From NCBI GenBank assembly GCA_963824225.1, contig CAWGOF010000002.1, forward strand, positions 950,031 to 1,014,030: a stretch of 64,000 nt of DNA. Reading direction: 5' to 3'. A program made the translations under genes and the position numbers. Below are positions 17,291-24,573 of the stretch, piece after piece. This DNA comes from CAWGOF01 sp963824225 (lineage in GTDB: Bacteria > Acidobacteriota > Polarisedimenticolia > Polarisedimenticolales > Polarisedimenticolaceae). Each line of letters begins with the position of its first letter. Within the stretch, counting starts at the first letter, position 1. The notes under the pieces were generated by a model. That model was given only the letters and a program-made list of their open reading frames with translations, was not told the origin of the DNA and ran no database searches.

Positions 17291-17736
17291 GCGTCGCGCT
17301 CCCGCAGGCGCTCGAGGTGCTTCAGGTCCTCGAGGTCCTTGGGTCGACCGGCAGCGCGCTTCATCCGGATCAGGTCGTCGAGACTGGCGAACGGAGCTGC
17401 CACGCCACCGATGTCCGCTACGAGTCGGTGTTGCCAAACCTCGTCGAACGAGGCGACCCCCTCGACGAACGGGTGCAGGTCGAGCGGGAGGTCGTACTGG
17501 CGCAGGAGGATCTTGTAGCGTTGGAAGTCTTCGACGCTCGCGTCGGTGACGTCGTAGCCGAACGCGGCGAGCGCCCCGCGGAGCTTCTCCACGTTTGCGC
17601 GTGCCGGATCGACGAATAGGTCCACGTCCGCCGTCGCTCGAACCCAGCCGTGGGCCGCGAAGGCGGTCGCGCCGATGACGACGTAGCGGACCTCAGCGTC
17701 GTTTAGACACCGGAGGAGACTGTCGACCTTGCCCAT
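17287..17736 (-). CDS. Nucleotidyltransferase-fold protein (AbiEii/MNT-like)
   Basis: A 149-residue protein of the small nucleotidyltransferase fold: YVVIGATAFAAHGWVRATADVDLFVDPA has the GxxA and the DxD-like metal motif (DVDLF). The C-terminal part (LDDLIRMKRAAGRPKDLEDL) is typical of the AbiEii-related group often found with a small partner gene. It overlaps the Mrp gene by four bases, and the small gene upstream overlaps its 5' end by 44. Toxin-antitoxin-like function is possible but unproved. Confidence 0.8.
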   Translation of the reverse strand: MGKVDSLLRCLNDAEVRYVVIGATAFAAHGWVRATADVDLFVDPARANVEKLRGALAAFGYDVTDASVEDFQRYKILLRQYDLPLDLHPFVEGVASFDEVWQHRLVADIGGVAAPFASLDDLIRMKRAAGRPKDLEDLKHLERLRERDA

Positions 17737-17884
17737 CCCGATTGGCCAACCTCAGGAGCAGCACCGACCGTTCGATCGTCATCCGGAAGCGCGTCGCCGT
17801 GTCGAGGGAGCGGTAGTACTCGAGATCGGCCGCCTCCTCGGCGGGATCGTCACCGCGTGGATCGAGTTTGAGAAGTCGTCGCAC
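17693..17884 (-). CDS. Small partner protein of the nucleotidyltransferase
   Basis: A 63-residue ORF starting at ATG 17884: MRRLLKLDPRGDDPAEEAAD, then EYYRSLDTATRFRMTIERSV. The pattern YYRSL...R..M.IERS..LL resembles small proteins commonly encoded just upstream of AbiEii-like nucleotidyltransferases. It overlaps the start of that gene by 44 bases in another frame. No known domain. Confidence 0.6.
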   Translation of the reverse strand: MRRLLKLDPRGDDPAEEAADLEYYRSLDTATRFRMTIERSVLLLRLANRDGQGRQSPPVSKRR

Positions 17885-17948
17885 GGCGATAGTTTACAGG
17901 AGCGGCCCGCAACGGGGCTTGACAAGTTTTTGCAGGAGGGAACGGAAG

Positions 17949-18107
17949 ATGCGGCGACGTGAATTCCTGTCCATCGCCGGAGCCCACGGGCTGAGCGCCC
18001 CTGCACTGGCCGCGGCACCCCTCAGCGAGGCGCGGGCCGGCCCGAAGGACCGACCGATCCAGGTCGCGATCGGCCTGTCCGATTGGAACAGCCGAGCGCA
18101 CCCGTGA
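17949..18107 (+). pseudogene. Truncated gene: Tat-type signal peptide and a few residues
   Basis: ATG 17949 follows a strong GGAGGGAACGGAAG site and opens with MRRREFLSIAGAHGLSAPAL, a twin-arginine leader with an Ala-rich cleavage region. The protein then stops after only 52 residues (…GLSDWNSRAHP). A Tat leader normally precedes a folded enzyme of hundreds of residues, so this looks like the surviving 5' end of a deleted gene. Confidence 0.55.
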
Positions 18108-18157
18108 TCACCGATGTACTATTTGGGCTCGCGTCTGCACCTCTTGATGTGCGTGAG

Positions 18158-18634
18158 ATGAGCATGACAGTCAATAGAGTGGTTTGCATCGCGGCGCTTT
18201 TCCTATTCGTGCCCTGTGCGCTCGTTCGTGCGCAGCTCGCCGCACCCCCGCGCGCATCGCAGGCACAACTCCAAGGATCATGGGAGGGCGTTCAGATAGG
18301 CCAGGCGGGCAAATACTCGGTTGCGATTGCCGGCAACTCGCTGCGCTACGAGGGGCCGAAGCCGAACGAGTGGTACGAGACGACGTTCACGCTACCCGCA
18401 GGAGAGTACCCCCAGCAGCTCCATGCCACGATCACCGGGTGCCCGCGAAAGGACGATATCGGTCGCAAGGTCGTCGCCATATTCAAGATCGAAGATGGGA
18501 CGCTGACCTTGGCCGGGTACGATCCCGATTCCCAGGACTCGCCGGACCCGTTCGAAGACAATCCGAACTTCCGCTACGATCTCAAGAAGGTCGAACCCCA
18601 ACGGAAGAGCACCGAGCCACCGAAACCGAAGTAG
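18158..18634 (+). CDS. Exported protein with TIGR03067-like / lipocalin-like domain
   Basis: A 158-residue protein with a signal peptide (MSMTVNRVVCIAALFLFVPC...AQ). The mature part begins QAQLQGSWEGVQIG and has features of the TIGR03067 small beta-barrel family: IAGNSLRYEG, FKIEDGTLTLAGYDPDSQD, then a polar tail KSTEPPKPK. The role is unknown. Base composition is less GC-rich than that of its neighbours, so it may be acquired. Confidence 0.65.
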   Translation: MSMTVNRVVCIAALFLFVPCALVRAQLAAPPRASQAQLQGSWEGVQIGQAGKYSVAIAGNSLRYEGPKPNEWYETTFTLPAGEYPQQLHATITGCPRKDDIGRKVVAIFKIEDGTLTLAGYDPDSQDSPDPFEDNPNFRYDLKKVEPQRKSTEPPKPK

Positions 18635-18658
18635 ACCATGGGGCGCGTCGGCTGCGCG

Positions 18659-19360
18659 TCACAAGCTTCCTTCGACGAGATTCAATTCGAACGAGCCGAT
18701 CACTCGAAAGTCGACAGCGCGCTCCCCGTCCCGCCAAGTCCCAACGGCGCTGACGACCAAGGTGAAGCGGCCAGCCGGGAACGGTGCCCCCTTGACCGCG
18801 TCCGTATCGCTCGGTCCAGACCAGTTTCGTCCGTCCCATTCGAACGCCGCTGGATAGCGGCCCCTCCTAAGCTTGATCCACTCCTGAACCGACCCCGGAC
18901 ACAACCCCTCGTCACAGCGGCAGTAACGCTGACCGTCGCCGCGTAGCTCCTCGAACAGGATCAACCCGCTTGGCCCAGGTCCGTCACATTCCCCCTCGTC
19001 CTGCGGCACCGGTTGAACCCCATCGAGGTCTTCCTCGACCACCACGAAATAGTCGATGCGGAGTCCGCTTGCCGCCTCCTCCAGCGTCCGGCTGCATCTT
19101 TGGGTCGCAAACTCAATGCGCACCCCGGGTAGCGTCGTAGAGCTCCAACTACCACACGCTGGAGGAGCGTCCGCTGCCGCGCCGACGTCCGCGCTTTCAG
19201 CGACGCCGAGGCCTGCCTCCGTGCTCCCGTCCGATCCCGTGCCTGCCCCGTCGTTCGACGGCGCGGCCGCGTCTCGCTTCGTAGTGCCGCCACAGGCCAC
19301 GACAACTGCCAACACGCACGCGATGGTCCAGCGAACCTTGTGCGAGCCACCTATGCGCAT
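18659..19360 (-). CDS. Lipoprotein of unknown function
   Basis: A 233-residue protein with a lipoprotein signal (…ACVLAVVVACGG, Cys at about 23), then a low-complexity Ser/Thr/Ala/Asp linker to about residue 65. The rest is a Cys-rich domain (CGSWSSTTLPG, QRCSRTLEEA, RYCRCDEGLCPGSVQEWIK) like lipoproteins of Myxococcota. It would be anchored in a membrane and face the periplasm or outside. It converges with the gene to its left. Confidence 0.7.
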   Translation of the reverse strand: MRIGGSHKVRWTIACVLAVVVACGGTTKRDAAAPSNDGAGTGSDGSTEAGLGVAESADVGAAADAPPACGSWSSTTLPGVRIEFATQRCSRTLEEAASGLRIDYFVVVEEDLDGVQPVPQDEGECDGPGPSGLILFEELRGDGQRYCRCDEGLCPGSVQEWIKLRRGRYPAAFEWDGRNWSGPSDTDAVKGAPFPAGRFTLVVSAVGTWRDGERAVDFRVIGSFELNLVEGSL

Positions 19361-19435
19361 CTCGCTTCCACACTACCACCCACCGGAGTCCACCCCTCGA
19401 TTGCCCTGTCAACGACGATGGTAGGATCACGGTTC

Positions 19436-19915
19436 ATGCCGCCCTCGTTCTGGCAACTGAGCTCCAGCTCCGGACGAGAGACGGTTCGCTGGGACGTACG
19501 CGAGGTACGTGCAACCGAGGGCGCGCTCGTTTGCGACGTCCGGCTCGAGGGTCAGTACTTCGGTGACGGGCTTGGCGAAGCGTCGGCAGCGCCGGATTAC
19601 GGTCTGCTGTTCCGGGGTCTCGCGATCCGCGTCGCCGACCTCGAGCGCCTGTGCTCGTATCTCGGCGAATGGCTGCGGTTGCCCATCGGGGAGCAGGCTC
19701 GTCATCCGCTGTCGGTCGTGTGCGACGTCGGCGGGCTCTTCGACCAGAGCCTCACCTTGAGTCTCGGTCATCGCGACGACACGCTGTCGGGCGGCCATCC
19801 GACGGCGACGTTCCGTTACATCGCGGGTCGGCTGACCGGGGAGCTGTCGTTCGTCGTGGATCCGAGCTGCCTGCAGGTGCTGTGCGACGGTATCGGCGAG
19901 GCGCTCAAAGCTTGA
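19436..19915 (+). CDS. Conserved-looking protein, possibly WapI-type immunity family
   Basis: A 159-residue soluble protein without signal peptide. Regular beta-strands and an ...ADLERLCSYLGEWLRLP helix recall the WapI/YxiJ immunity-like family; the match is by eye only. ATG 19436 was chosen for composition; ATG 19418 is an in-frame alternative. Its last 11 bases overlap the convergent glycine-rich gene. Confidence 0.55.
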   Translation: MPPSFWQLSSSSGRETVRWDVREVRATEGALVCDVRLEGQYFGDGLGEASAAPDYGLLFRGLAIRVADLERLCSYLGEWLRLPIGEQARHPLSVVCDVGGLFDQSLTLSLGHRDDTLSGGHPTATFRYIAGRLTGELSFVVDPSCLQVLCDGIGEALKA

Positions 19916-21605
19916 TCTGAAACAGCGCTCCTGCATTACCGGCCGTCCCGTTCAACCCGGCCGTGCCATTTCCCCCTGCCACGCCGTTGAGCGTAGTGCC
20001 CGTGCCACCTGCGCCCCCCGTTCCTCCCGCGCCTCCGGATCCGCCCGCTCCGCCGTCGAGGCGTATCTGGCCCAGGTTCTCGAACGTGCGATAGACGAGG
20101 CCGATGAAGCCACCGTTGCCACCGTTCGCGCCATTGCCACCGCCGCCGCCTCCTCCTCCGGATCCTCCGCCTCCGACGCCGACCGGCGCATTGCCGCCGT
20201 TGCCGCCGTTGCCGCCGTTACCGCCCGGGCCGCCGAGTCCACCCACCACGCTGAGGATCCCCGATGCCGAGTTCACGATCTTGCTCGCGGCGATCACCAG
20301 CACGCCGCCCGGGCTGCCGGTGCCGCCTGAGCCGCCCCCGCGCCCCCCGCCGCCCCCGCCGCCGCCACTCCCCGCGGGGTTGTTGCACGTGCGGCCCGCA
20401 GCCCCGCCGCCGCCGCCCCCGCTGCCGCCGCTCGCAGCAGGTCGGCTTCCCCCCGTGAACTGGCGGTTCGCGTCACCCCATTCGATCATTGCGCTCGAGC
20501 GGTGCGGACCTGCGAGGGTGTTTATGGTGGGGAAAGCCCCTCCTCCGAGGCCGCCAACACCGCCGGCGCCTCCTGTGCCGTTGGCACCGAAGATGCCCGC
20601 GCATCCGGCGGCGCTCGTCACGTCCGCCGGGCCGCCGGCGCCGGCGGACCTGCCCTGGCTTCCCGCGACTCCAGGAGGCACGCCGACGAAGTTCCCTTGC
20701 GTAGTCCCATTCCCGTTCTCCGGGGTCTGAGGAGGTTGGCCTGCTCCCGCGCCGGAGAGGGGGTTGCTGACAGGAGGAGCCGTTCCGCCCGGGCCCCCCG
20801 TGCCCCCGGCCGCGCCGTTATTGCCGTAGTCGCCGGGCAGAGGGCTGCCGTTGAATTGCGTGCCTGTGCCCTGGCCCGCCGGCCCTGGGAACCCGGTCGC
20901 GCCACCCGCGCCACCGGTGCCTCCGGTCGTGGCGGTTCCATTTCCGCCGTTCGCTCCGTTCGCCGCCTGCGGCGAGATCCCACCACCCGGAAAGCCGTCT
21001 TGCGTGATCGTTCCGTTGTTCGTCAGCGTTCCGCGGACGAACAGCCGGTAGCCGGCGGTCCGGAGCGTCACGCCGGGATTCACGACGAGATCGCCATAGA
21101 ACGCGTCGCGCGTGAGCGTCGTGTTCGTGGTCAGGGTCACCGAGCCACCGGAACCGTCTCCGAAGATCGCCGTGTCGTCCCCGTTGTCAGCGTGTGCCGC
21201 CTGCAGGGCGAACCCAACGCTCACGAGCGGGAGCCTGGGCGACATCTCCGAGTCCGCGCCGACCTGGATGCCGAGACAGACGCTCGTGTGCTTCTGGAAC
21301 ACCGATGCGAGGTCGGGATCGGCACCCGCGGTCAGGACGCCGCCGCCGAGCAGCACGGAGTAGATCCCGTCCTTCGTCGGCACCGCGCCGTGCGTATCGG
21401 TCAGGAGAAGCGTTCCCGCCGCGCACGCATCGTAGAAGCGGAACACCATCGAATAGTCGCCGTCCGGTACCGGGTTCCCGGCCGAGGTGAGCAGCTTCCC
21501 CTGGTAGGCGATGAGCGGCGGAACCTGGCCCAGCGCCGATCCGGATACGAGACAGAGCGCGAGCCACACCCCGAGTGCGGGCCTGCGGGTCGATTGCTTG
21601 TCCAT
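19905..21605 (-). CDS. Secreted glycine-rich repeat protein
   Basis: A 566-residue exported protein (signal MDKQSTRRPALGVWLALCLVSG...). An N-terminal domain of about 115 residues (LIAYQGKLLTSAGNPVPDGD … DGIYSVLLGGG) is typical of secreted proteins in environmental bacteria. From about residue 210 to the end it is made of Gly-Gly-Asn/Ala/Thr triplets (GGNGGNGGNGG, GGGGGGGGRGG) interrupted by short normal strands such as ILVIAASKIV. The repeats resemble collagen-like or PE_PGRS-like tracts. A surface or matrix role is inferred. Confidence 0.75.
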   Translation of the reverse strand: MDKQSTRRPALGVWLALCLVSGSALGQVPPLIAYQGKLLTSAGNPVPDGDYSMVFRFYDACAAGTLLLTDTHGAVPTKDGIYSVLLGGGVLTAGADPDLASVFQKHTSVCLGIQVGADSEMSPRLPLVSVGFALQAAHADNGDDTAIFGDGSGGSVTLTTNTTLTRDAFYGDLVVNPGVTLRTAGYRLFVRGTLTNNGTITQDGFPGGGISPQAANGANGGNGTATTGGTGGAGGATGFPGPAGQGTGTQFNGSPLPGDYGNNGAAGGTGGPGGTAPPVSNPLSGAGAGQPPQTPENGNGTTQGNFVGVPPGVAGSQGRSAGAGGPADVTSAAGCAGIFGANGTGGAGGVGGLGGGAFPTINTLAGPHRSSAMIEWGDANRQFTGGSRPAASGGSGGGGGGAAGRTCNNPAGSGGGGGGGGRGGGSGGTGSPGGVLVIAASKIVNSASGILSVVGGLGGPGGNGGNGGNGGNAPVGVGGGGSGGGGGGGGNGANGGNGGFIGLVYRTFENLGQIRLDGGAGGSGGAGGTGGAGGTGTTLNGVAGGNGTAGLNGTAGNAGALFQIKL

Positions 21606-21636
21606 GGCGTCGCCCCTTCCTTACCTTACCTTGAAC

Positions 21637-23625
21637 TCACGGACACGGGTTGAAATTCGAGCGTTCGACGCACGTGCCGAATCCGAGCGTCCCCTGACTG
21701 CCCCCGGCCGCTGTGCCCGAGACCAGGAAGACGTAGCCGGTCCCCGAGGACGGAACCTCCGCGACCACGAACGACGGAGCCGCGGCGCTCCCGAGGCACG
21801 TGAGCGGATACGCGTACCCCAGGCTCGAAAGCGATCCGCGATGCACCTGGTACGCCGTCGAGCCGGCCTCGAGCGACCAGTCGAGATGCGTCTTGTCGAG
21901 GAACCGGAGGCCCTGCACCTCGCCCGGAACGCCGATCGCGGCCTGTCGCTCGTGCGCTCCCATGTCCGCCGCGGCGATCCCGTCGCCGTCGACGTCGAGC
22001 ATTCTCGGGTTCCCGTCATGGTCTGAGCACGGGGCGCCAGTGAACGCCGCGGGCGCGAGTGCCGCCTCGAGTGCCGGCGAGCCCGCGAGCAGACGGAAAT
22101 CACCCGCGGCGCCGTTCGCGAACAACGGATCCGCGCAGAGGTTTCCGTTCGCGCCGCAGCAGGCCGGCTCGGTGTCCGTCGCGGCGATCGAGGCGCAGCT
22201 CGCGCCGCTGATCTCGTCGGACGCGTTTCCGAACACGATGCTGTGGGTCAGCTGCAGCGCCGCGGGGGCCGGGTTCAGCACGCTGATCCCGACGGCGCAG
22301 CGGGTGACGGTCGAGAAATCGACGATCGCCGAGGCCAAGGCGCCGACCCGCACGCCGTCCCCGCCCGAATCGTGCACGAGCGTGTTCAAGAGTGTGACGC
22401 TGCCGATCTGGGCTTCGACGCCGGCGCTCGTGACGTTCTGGATTCGCGACTCGCGCACGACGACGCGCGGCGCGGGACCGGACGGCGGGGGCGCGACGAG
22501 CACTCCGGTCGTGCTGCCATCGACGACGCTCGAGCCGAGCAGGGTGTCGTGCTGGGCCCGCAGGCCGACCGCGGCCCCGACGAGCGACAGGTCGGAGATC
22601 TGAACGCCGCCGCTCGAGACGAACGGTCCGACCTCGACGACCGCCGCTCCACTACCGCCATCCAGGATCGACAGGCCCGCCCCGGCGCCCTCGAGCGCGA
22701 GCGGCTTGAGGATCGTCAGGTTCTCGACGTAGGTTCCGGGCGAAACGTGCACGGTGCAGCCGTTGGGCGCGTGGTCCACGCAGTCCTGGACAACGGTGCA
22801 GTCCGCGCCGGGAGCGAGCGATGCGAACAGCTCGCACCGCTGATCGCACGCGTCGCCCTGTCCGTCGCCGTCCTGGTCGCTCTGGCCCGGGTTGAAGACC
22901 AGCGGGCAGTTGTCGACCGCGGATCCGCACGTCGGCAGGTTCGCGCAGCGACCATCGCCATCGACGTCGTTCTGCGGATCGCACGGACAGGGGTCGGCGG
23001 CGTCGGCCAGTCCGTCGTTGTCGTCGTCCGCGTCGCAGTCGTTCCCGGTTCCGTCGCCGTCAGCATCGGCGGGATCGTCGACGAAGATCCCGTCGCTCGT
23101 TCCCGGCGCACTCGAGACGTGGGCACCGTTCCGCGCGGTGATCGTGAGGTAGTAGGTGTGGCAACGGGCGAAGGAGCCGGCGACGCAGGTCGACGGGCTC
23201 GCCCCGATCCAGGTCGGACCCGCGGCGTCCGACGCGCCCGGCACGGTTCCCACCGCGACCGCATGCGAGAAGACGCCCGACTGTGCGTCCGAGGCGCTCC
23301 AGTTCGCGCAGAGCTGCGCGCCATCGGTCGTCTCGTCGAGCTCGCCGGACGAGCCGTCGTTGACCAGCGGAATCGACGGCGCAGAGAAGTCGAACACCTG
23401 ATCGGTGACGAATCCCGAGACGGTCCCGAACGAAGCCCCGGCGCAGATCCCCACGCCCGGCAAACCCACGGCATCGTCGTGCAGCCGGAAGTTCTCGGAG
23501 CTCCGCTCCCCGCCGCCCTCGGTGAACGCGGAAGCGTGAACCCGCTTCGTTTCGCTCGTCTGCGCGAGGAGCTGGCTCGCCGGAACGAGCGAGAGTGCCA
23601 GCGCGACCCGGAGGCGTTGCCTCAC
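21637..23625 (-). CDS. Secreted protein: thrombospondin-3 repeats, right-handed beta-helix, C-terminal Fn3-like module
   Basis: A 662-residue exported protein from GTG 23625 (signal VRQRLRVALALSLVPASQLLA). Order of parts: a start domain (SSENFRLHDDAVGLPG), calcium-binding thrombospondin-3 repeats at about 195-270 (DADGDGTGNDCDADDDNDG, DQDGDGQGDACD), a parallel beta-helix at about 285-520 (DCVDHAPNGCTVHVSPGTYV, STVTRCAVGISV), and a C-terminal module beginning VPGEVQGLRF and ending NFNPCP. That module recurs in two other secreted proteins of this window. Probably cell-surface. Confidence 0.8.
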   Translation of the reverse strand: MRQRLRVALALSLVPASQLLAQTSETKRVHASAFTEGGGERSSENFRLHDDAVGLPGVGICAGASFGTVSGFVTDQVFDFSAPSIPLVNDGSSGELDETTDGAQLCANWSASDAQSGVFSHAVAVGTVPGASDAAGPTWIGASPSTCVAGSFARCHTYYLTITARNGAHVSSAPGTSDGIFVDDPADADGDGTGNDCDADDDNDGLADAADPCPCDPQNDVDGDGRCANLPTCGSAVDNCPLVFNPGQSDQDGDGQGDACDQRCELFASLAPGADCTVVQDCVDHAPNGCTVHVSPGTYVENLTILKPLALEGAGAGLSILDGGSGAAVVEVGPFVSSGGVQISDLSLVGAAVGLRAQHDTLLGSSVVDGSTTGVLVAPPPSGPAPRVVVRESRIQNVTSAGVEAQIGSVTLLNTLVHDSGGDGVRVGALASAIVDFSTVTRCAVGISVLNPAPAALQLTHSIVFGNASDEISGASCASIAATDTEPACCGANGNLCADPLFANGAAGDFRLLAGSPALEAALAPAAFTGAPCSDHDGNPRMLDVDGDGIAAADMGAHERQAAIGVPGEVQGLRFLDKTHLDWSLEAGSTAYQVHRGSLSSLGYAYPLTCLGSAAAPSFVVAEVPSSGTGYVFLVSGTAAGGSQGTLGFGTCVERSNFNPCP

Positions 23626-23669
23626 GAGCGGTCCCCCCACAGGACGATACGGCGAAAGCGCGCCTCGGT

Positions 23670-24530
23670 CTACCGGTTCTCCGCCCGTGCGTCGAGCGCG
23701 TAGGCGTGGGTCTTGCCTGCCGGCCTGAATCCCAAACCCTCGAGCAGGGCGAACGGCACCTCGTCGGGCATCGTGCGGCGGAGCACGACCGGTCCTTCTC
23801 GCGAGGAAGCGAGCGTCTGGATCAGGAGCCCGAGGAGCGCGTCGCGGCGATCGGGCGCCGCTGCACCGAGAACCAGGATCTCGCACGGGCCGGCCGCCTG
23901 CGGCGCGTGGTACAGCACGTGGGCTTCGATGCGCTCGTCCGCTGCCAGGGCGAGACCCCGCAGCTCGCCGCGGCGGCGGGCGATCGATGCCGGTGCGCGG
24001 TGCCAGGCGACGCCGTCGACCTGCCGGACGACGCCCTGGTCGAGCAGCTCGTCGGCCGTGACCTCGACGACGAAGTCCGCGGCCTGGGGCGGATCGGGCC
24101 GGCGCTGCAGCAGGAGGTCGGTGTACGTGCGCTCGCGGACATAGCCGCAGGCTTCGAGGAACTCGCACGCGGCGGCGGCGGTCGCCGGGACCTCGGCCAG
24201 GATCCGCGGCGGGCCGAGGATCGCCAGCTTGCTCGCGAGCGAGGCGAGCATGTGGCGCCCGTGCCCCGCATGCTGGAACTCGGGAAGGACGCCGATCGAG
24301 TGGATCAAGCTCTCGGTCTCGCGCTTGCAGGCGAAGAGCACGCCGATCGGCGGGTCGCCCTCGTTCGCCAGCATGCAGCTCGACGTCCACAGGTCGAGCT
24401 CGCGCACGAGGCGCCGGAACGCCTCTTCGGTCAGCGGGACGAGGTCCGGGAAGTGGACCCGGTAGCACGCGTTCCACGCCTGGACGAGCGCCGCGGCGTC
24501 GTCCGTGCGGCAGAAGCGGTAGCCGGCCAA
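23670..24530 (-). CDS. GNAT-family N-acetyltransferase
   Basis: A 286-residue protein. The acetyl-CoA-binding region is visible as IHSIGVLPEFQHAGHGRHML (about 74-93), with two acetyltransferase-like halves (YRFCRTDDAAALVQAWNACY; then EILVLGAAAPDRRDALL). The substrate is unknown. TTG 24530 is the only start, because an in-frame TAA lies six codons upstream within the GACCTGACCC repeat. The repeat may therefore have replaced the original 5' end. Confidence 0.78.
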   Translation of the reverse strand: MAGYRFCRTDDAAALVQAWNACYRVHFPDLVPLTEEAFRRLVRELDLWTSSCMLANEGDPPIGVLFACKRETESLIHSIGVLPEFQHAGHGRHMLASLASKLAILGPPRILAEVPATAAAACEFLEACGYVRERTYTDLLLQRRPDPPQAADFVVEVTADELLDQGVVRQVDGVAWHRAPASIARRRGELRGLALAADERIEAHVLYHAPQAAGPCEILVLGAAAPDRRDALLGLLIQTLASSREGPVVLRRTMPDEVPFALLEGLGFRPAGKTHAYALDARAENR

Positions 24531-24534
24531 CTCG

Positions 24535-24573
24535 AGACCTGACCCTTAGACCTGACCCTTGGACCTGACCCCG
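24535..24573. repeat. Three tandem copies of the 13-bp REP-like unit AGACCTGACCCTT
   Basis: The units are AGACCTGACCCTT (24535-24547), the same again (24548-24560) and GGACCTGACCCCG (24561-24573). They separate the GNAT gene from the USP gene and encode the C-terminal end (RSKGQV) of the latter. They are direct copies of the half-site that forms the palindrome at 50970-51026. Confidence 0.7.

Noticed and set aside
20104..20730. Long Pro-Pro-rich frame on the plus strand opposite the glycine-rich gene
   Set aside because: It is the mirror image of the Gly-Gly repeats; the minus strand has the signal peptide and a recognisable N-terminal domain.
19940..20960. Repeated GCC/CCG triplets as a possible CRISPR or satellite array
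   Set aside because: The period is three or nine bases with irregular interruptions and follows codons; there are no spacers of equal length.
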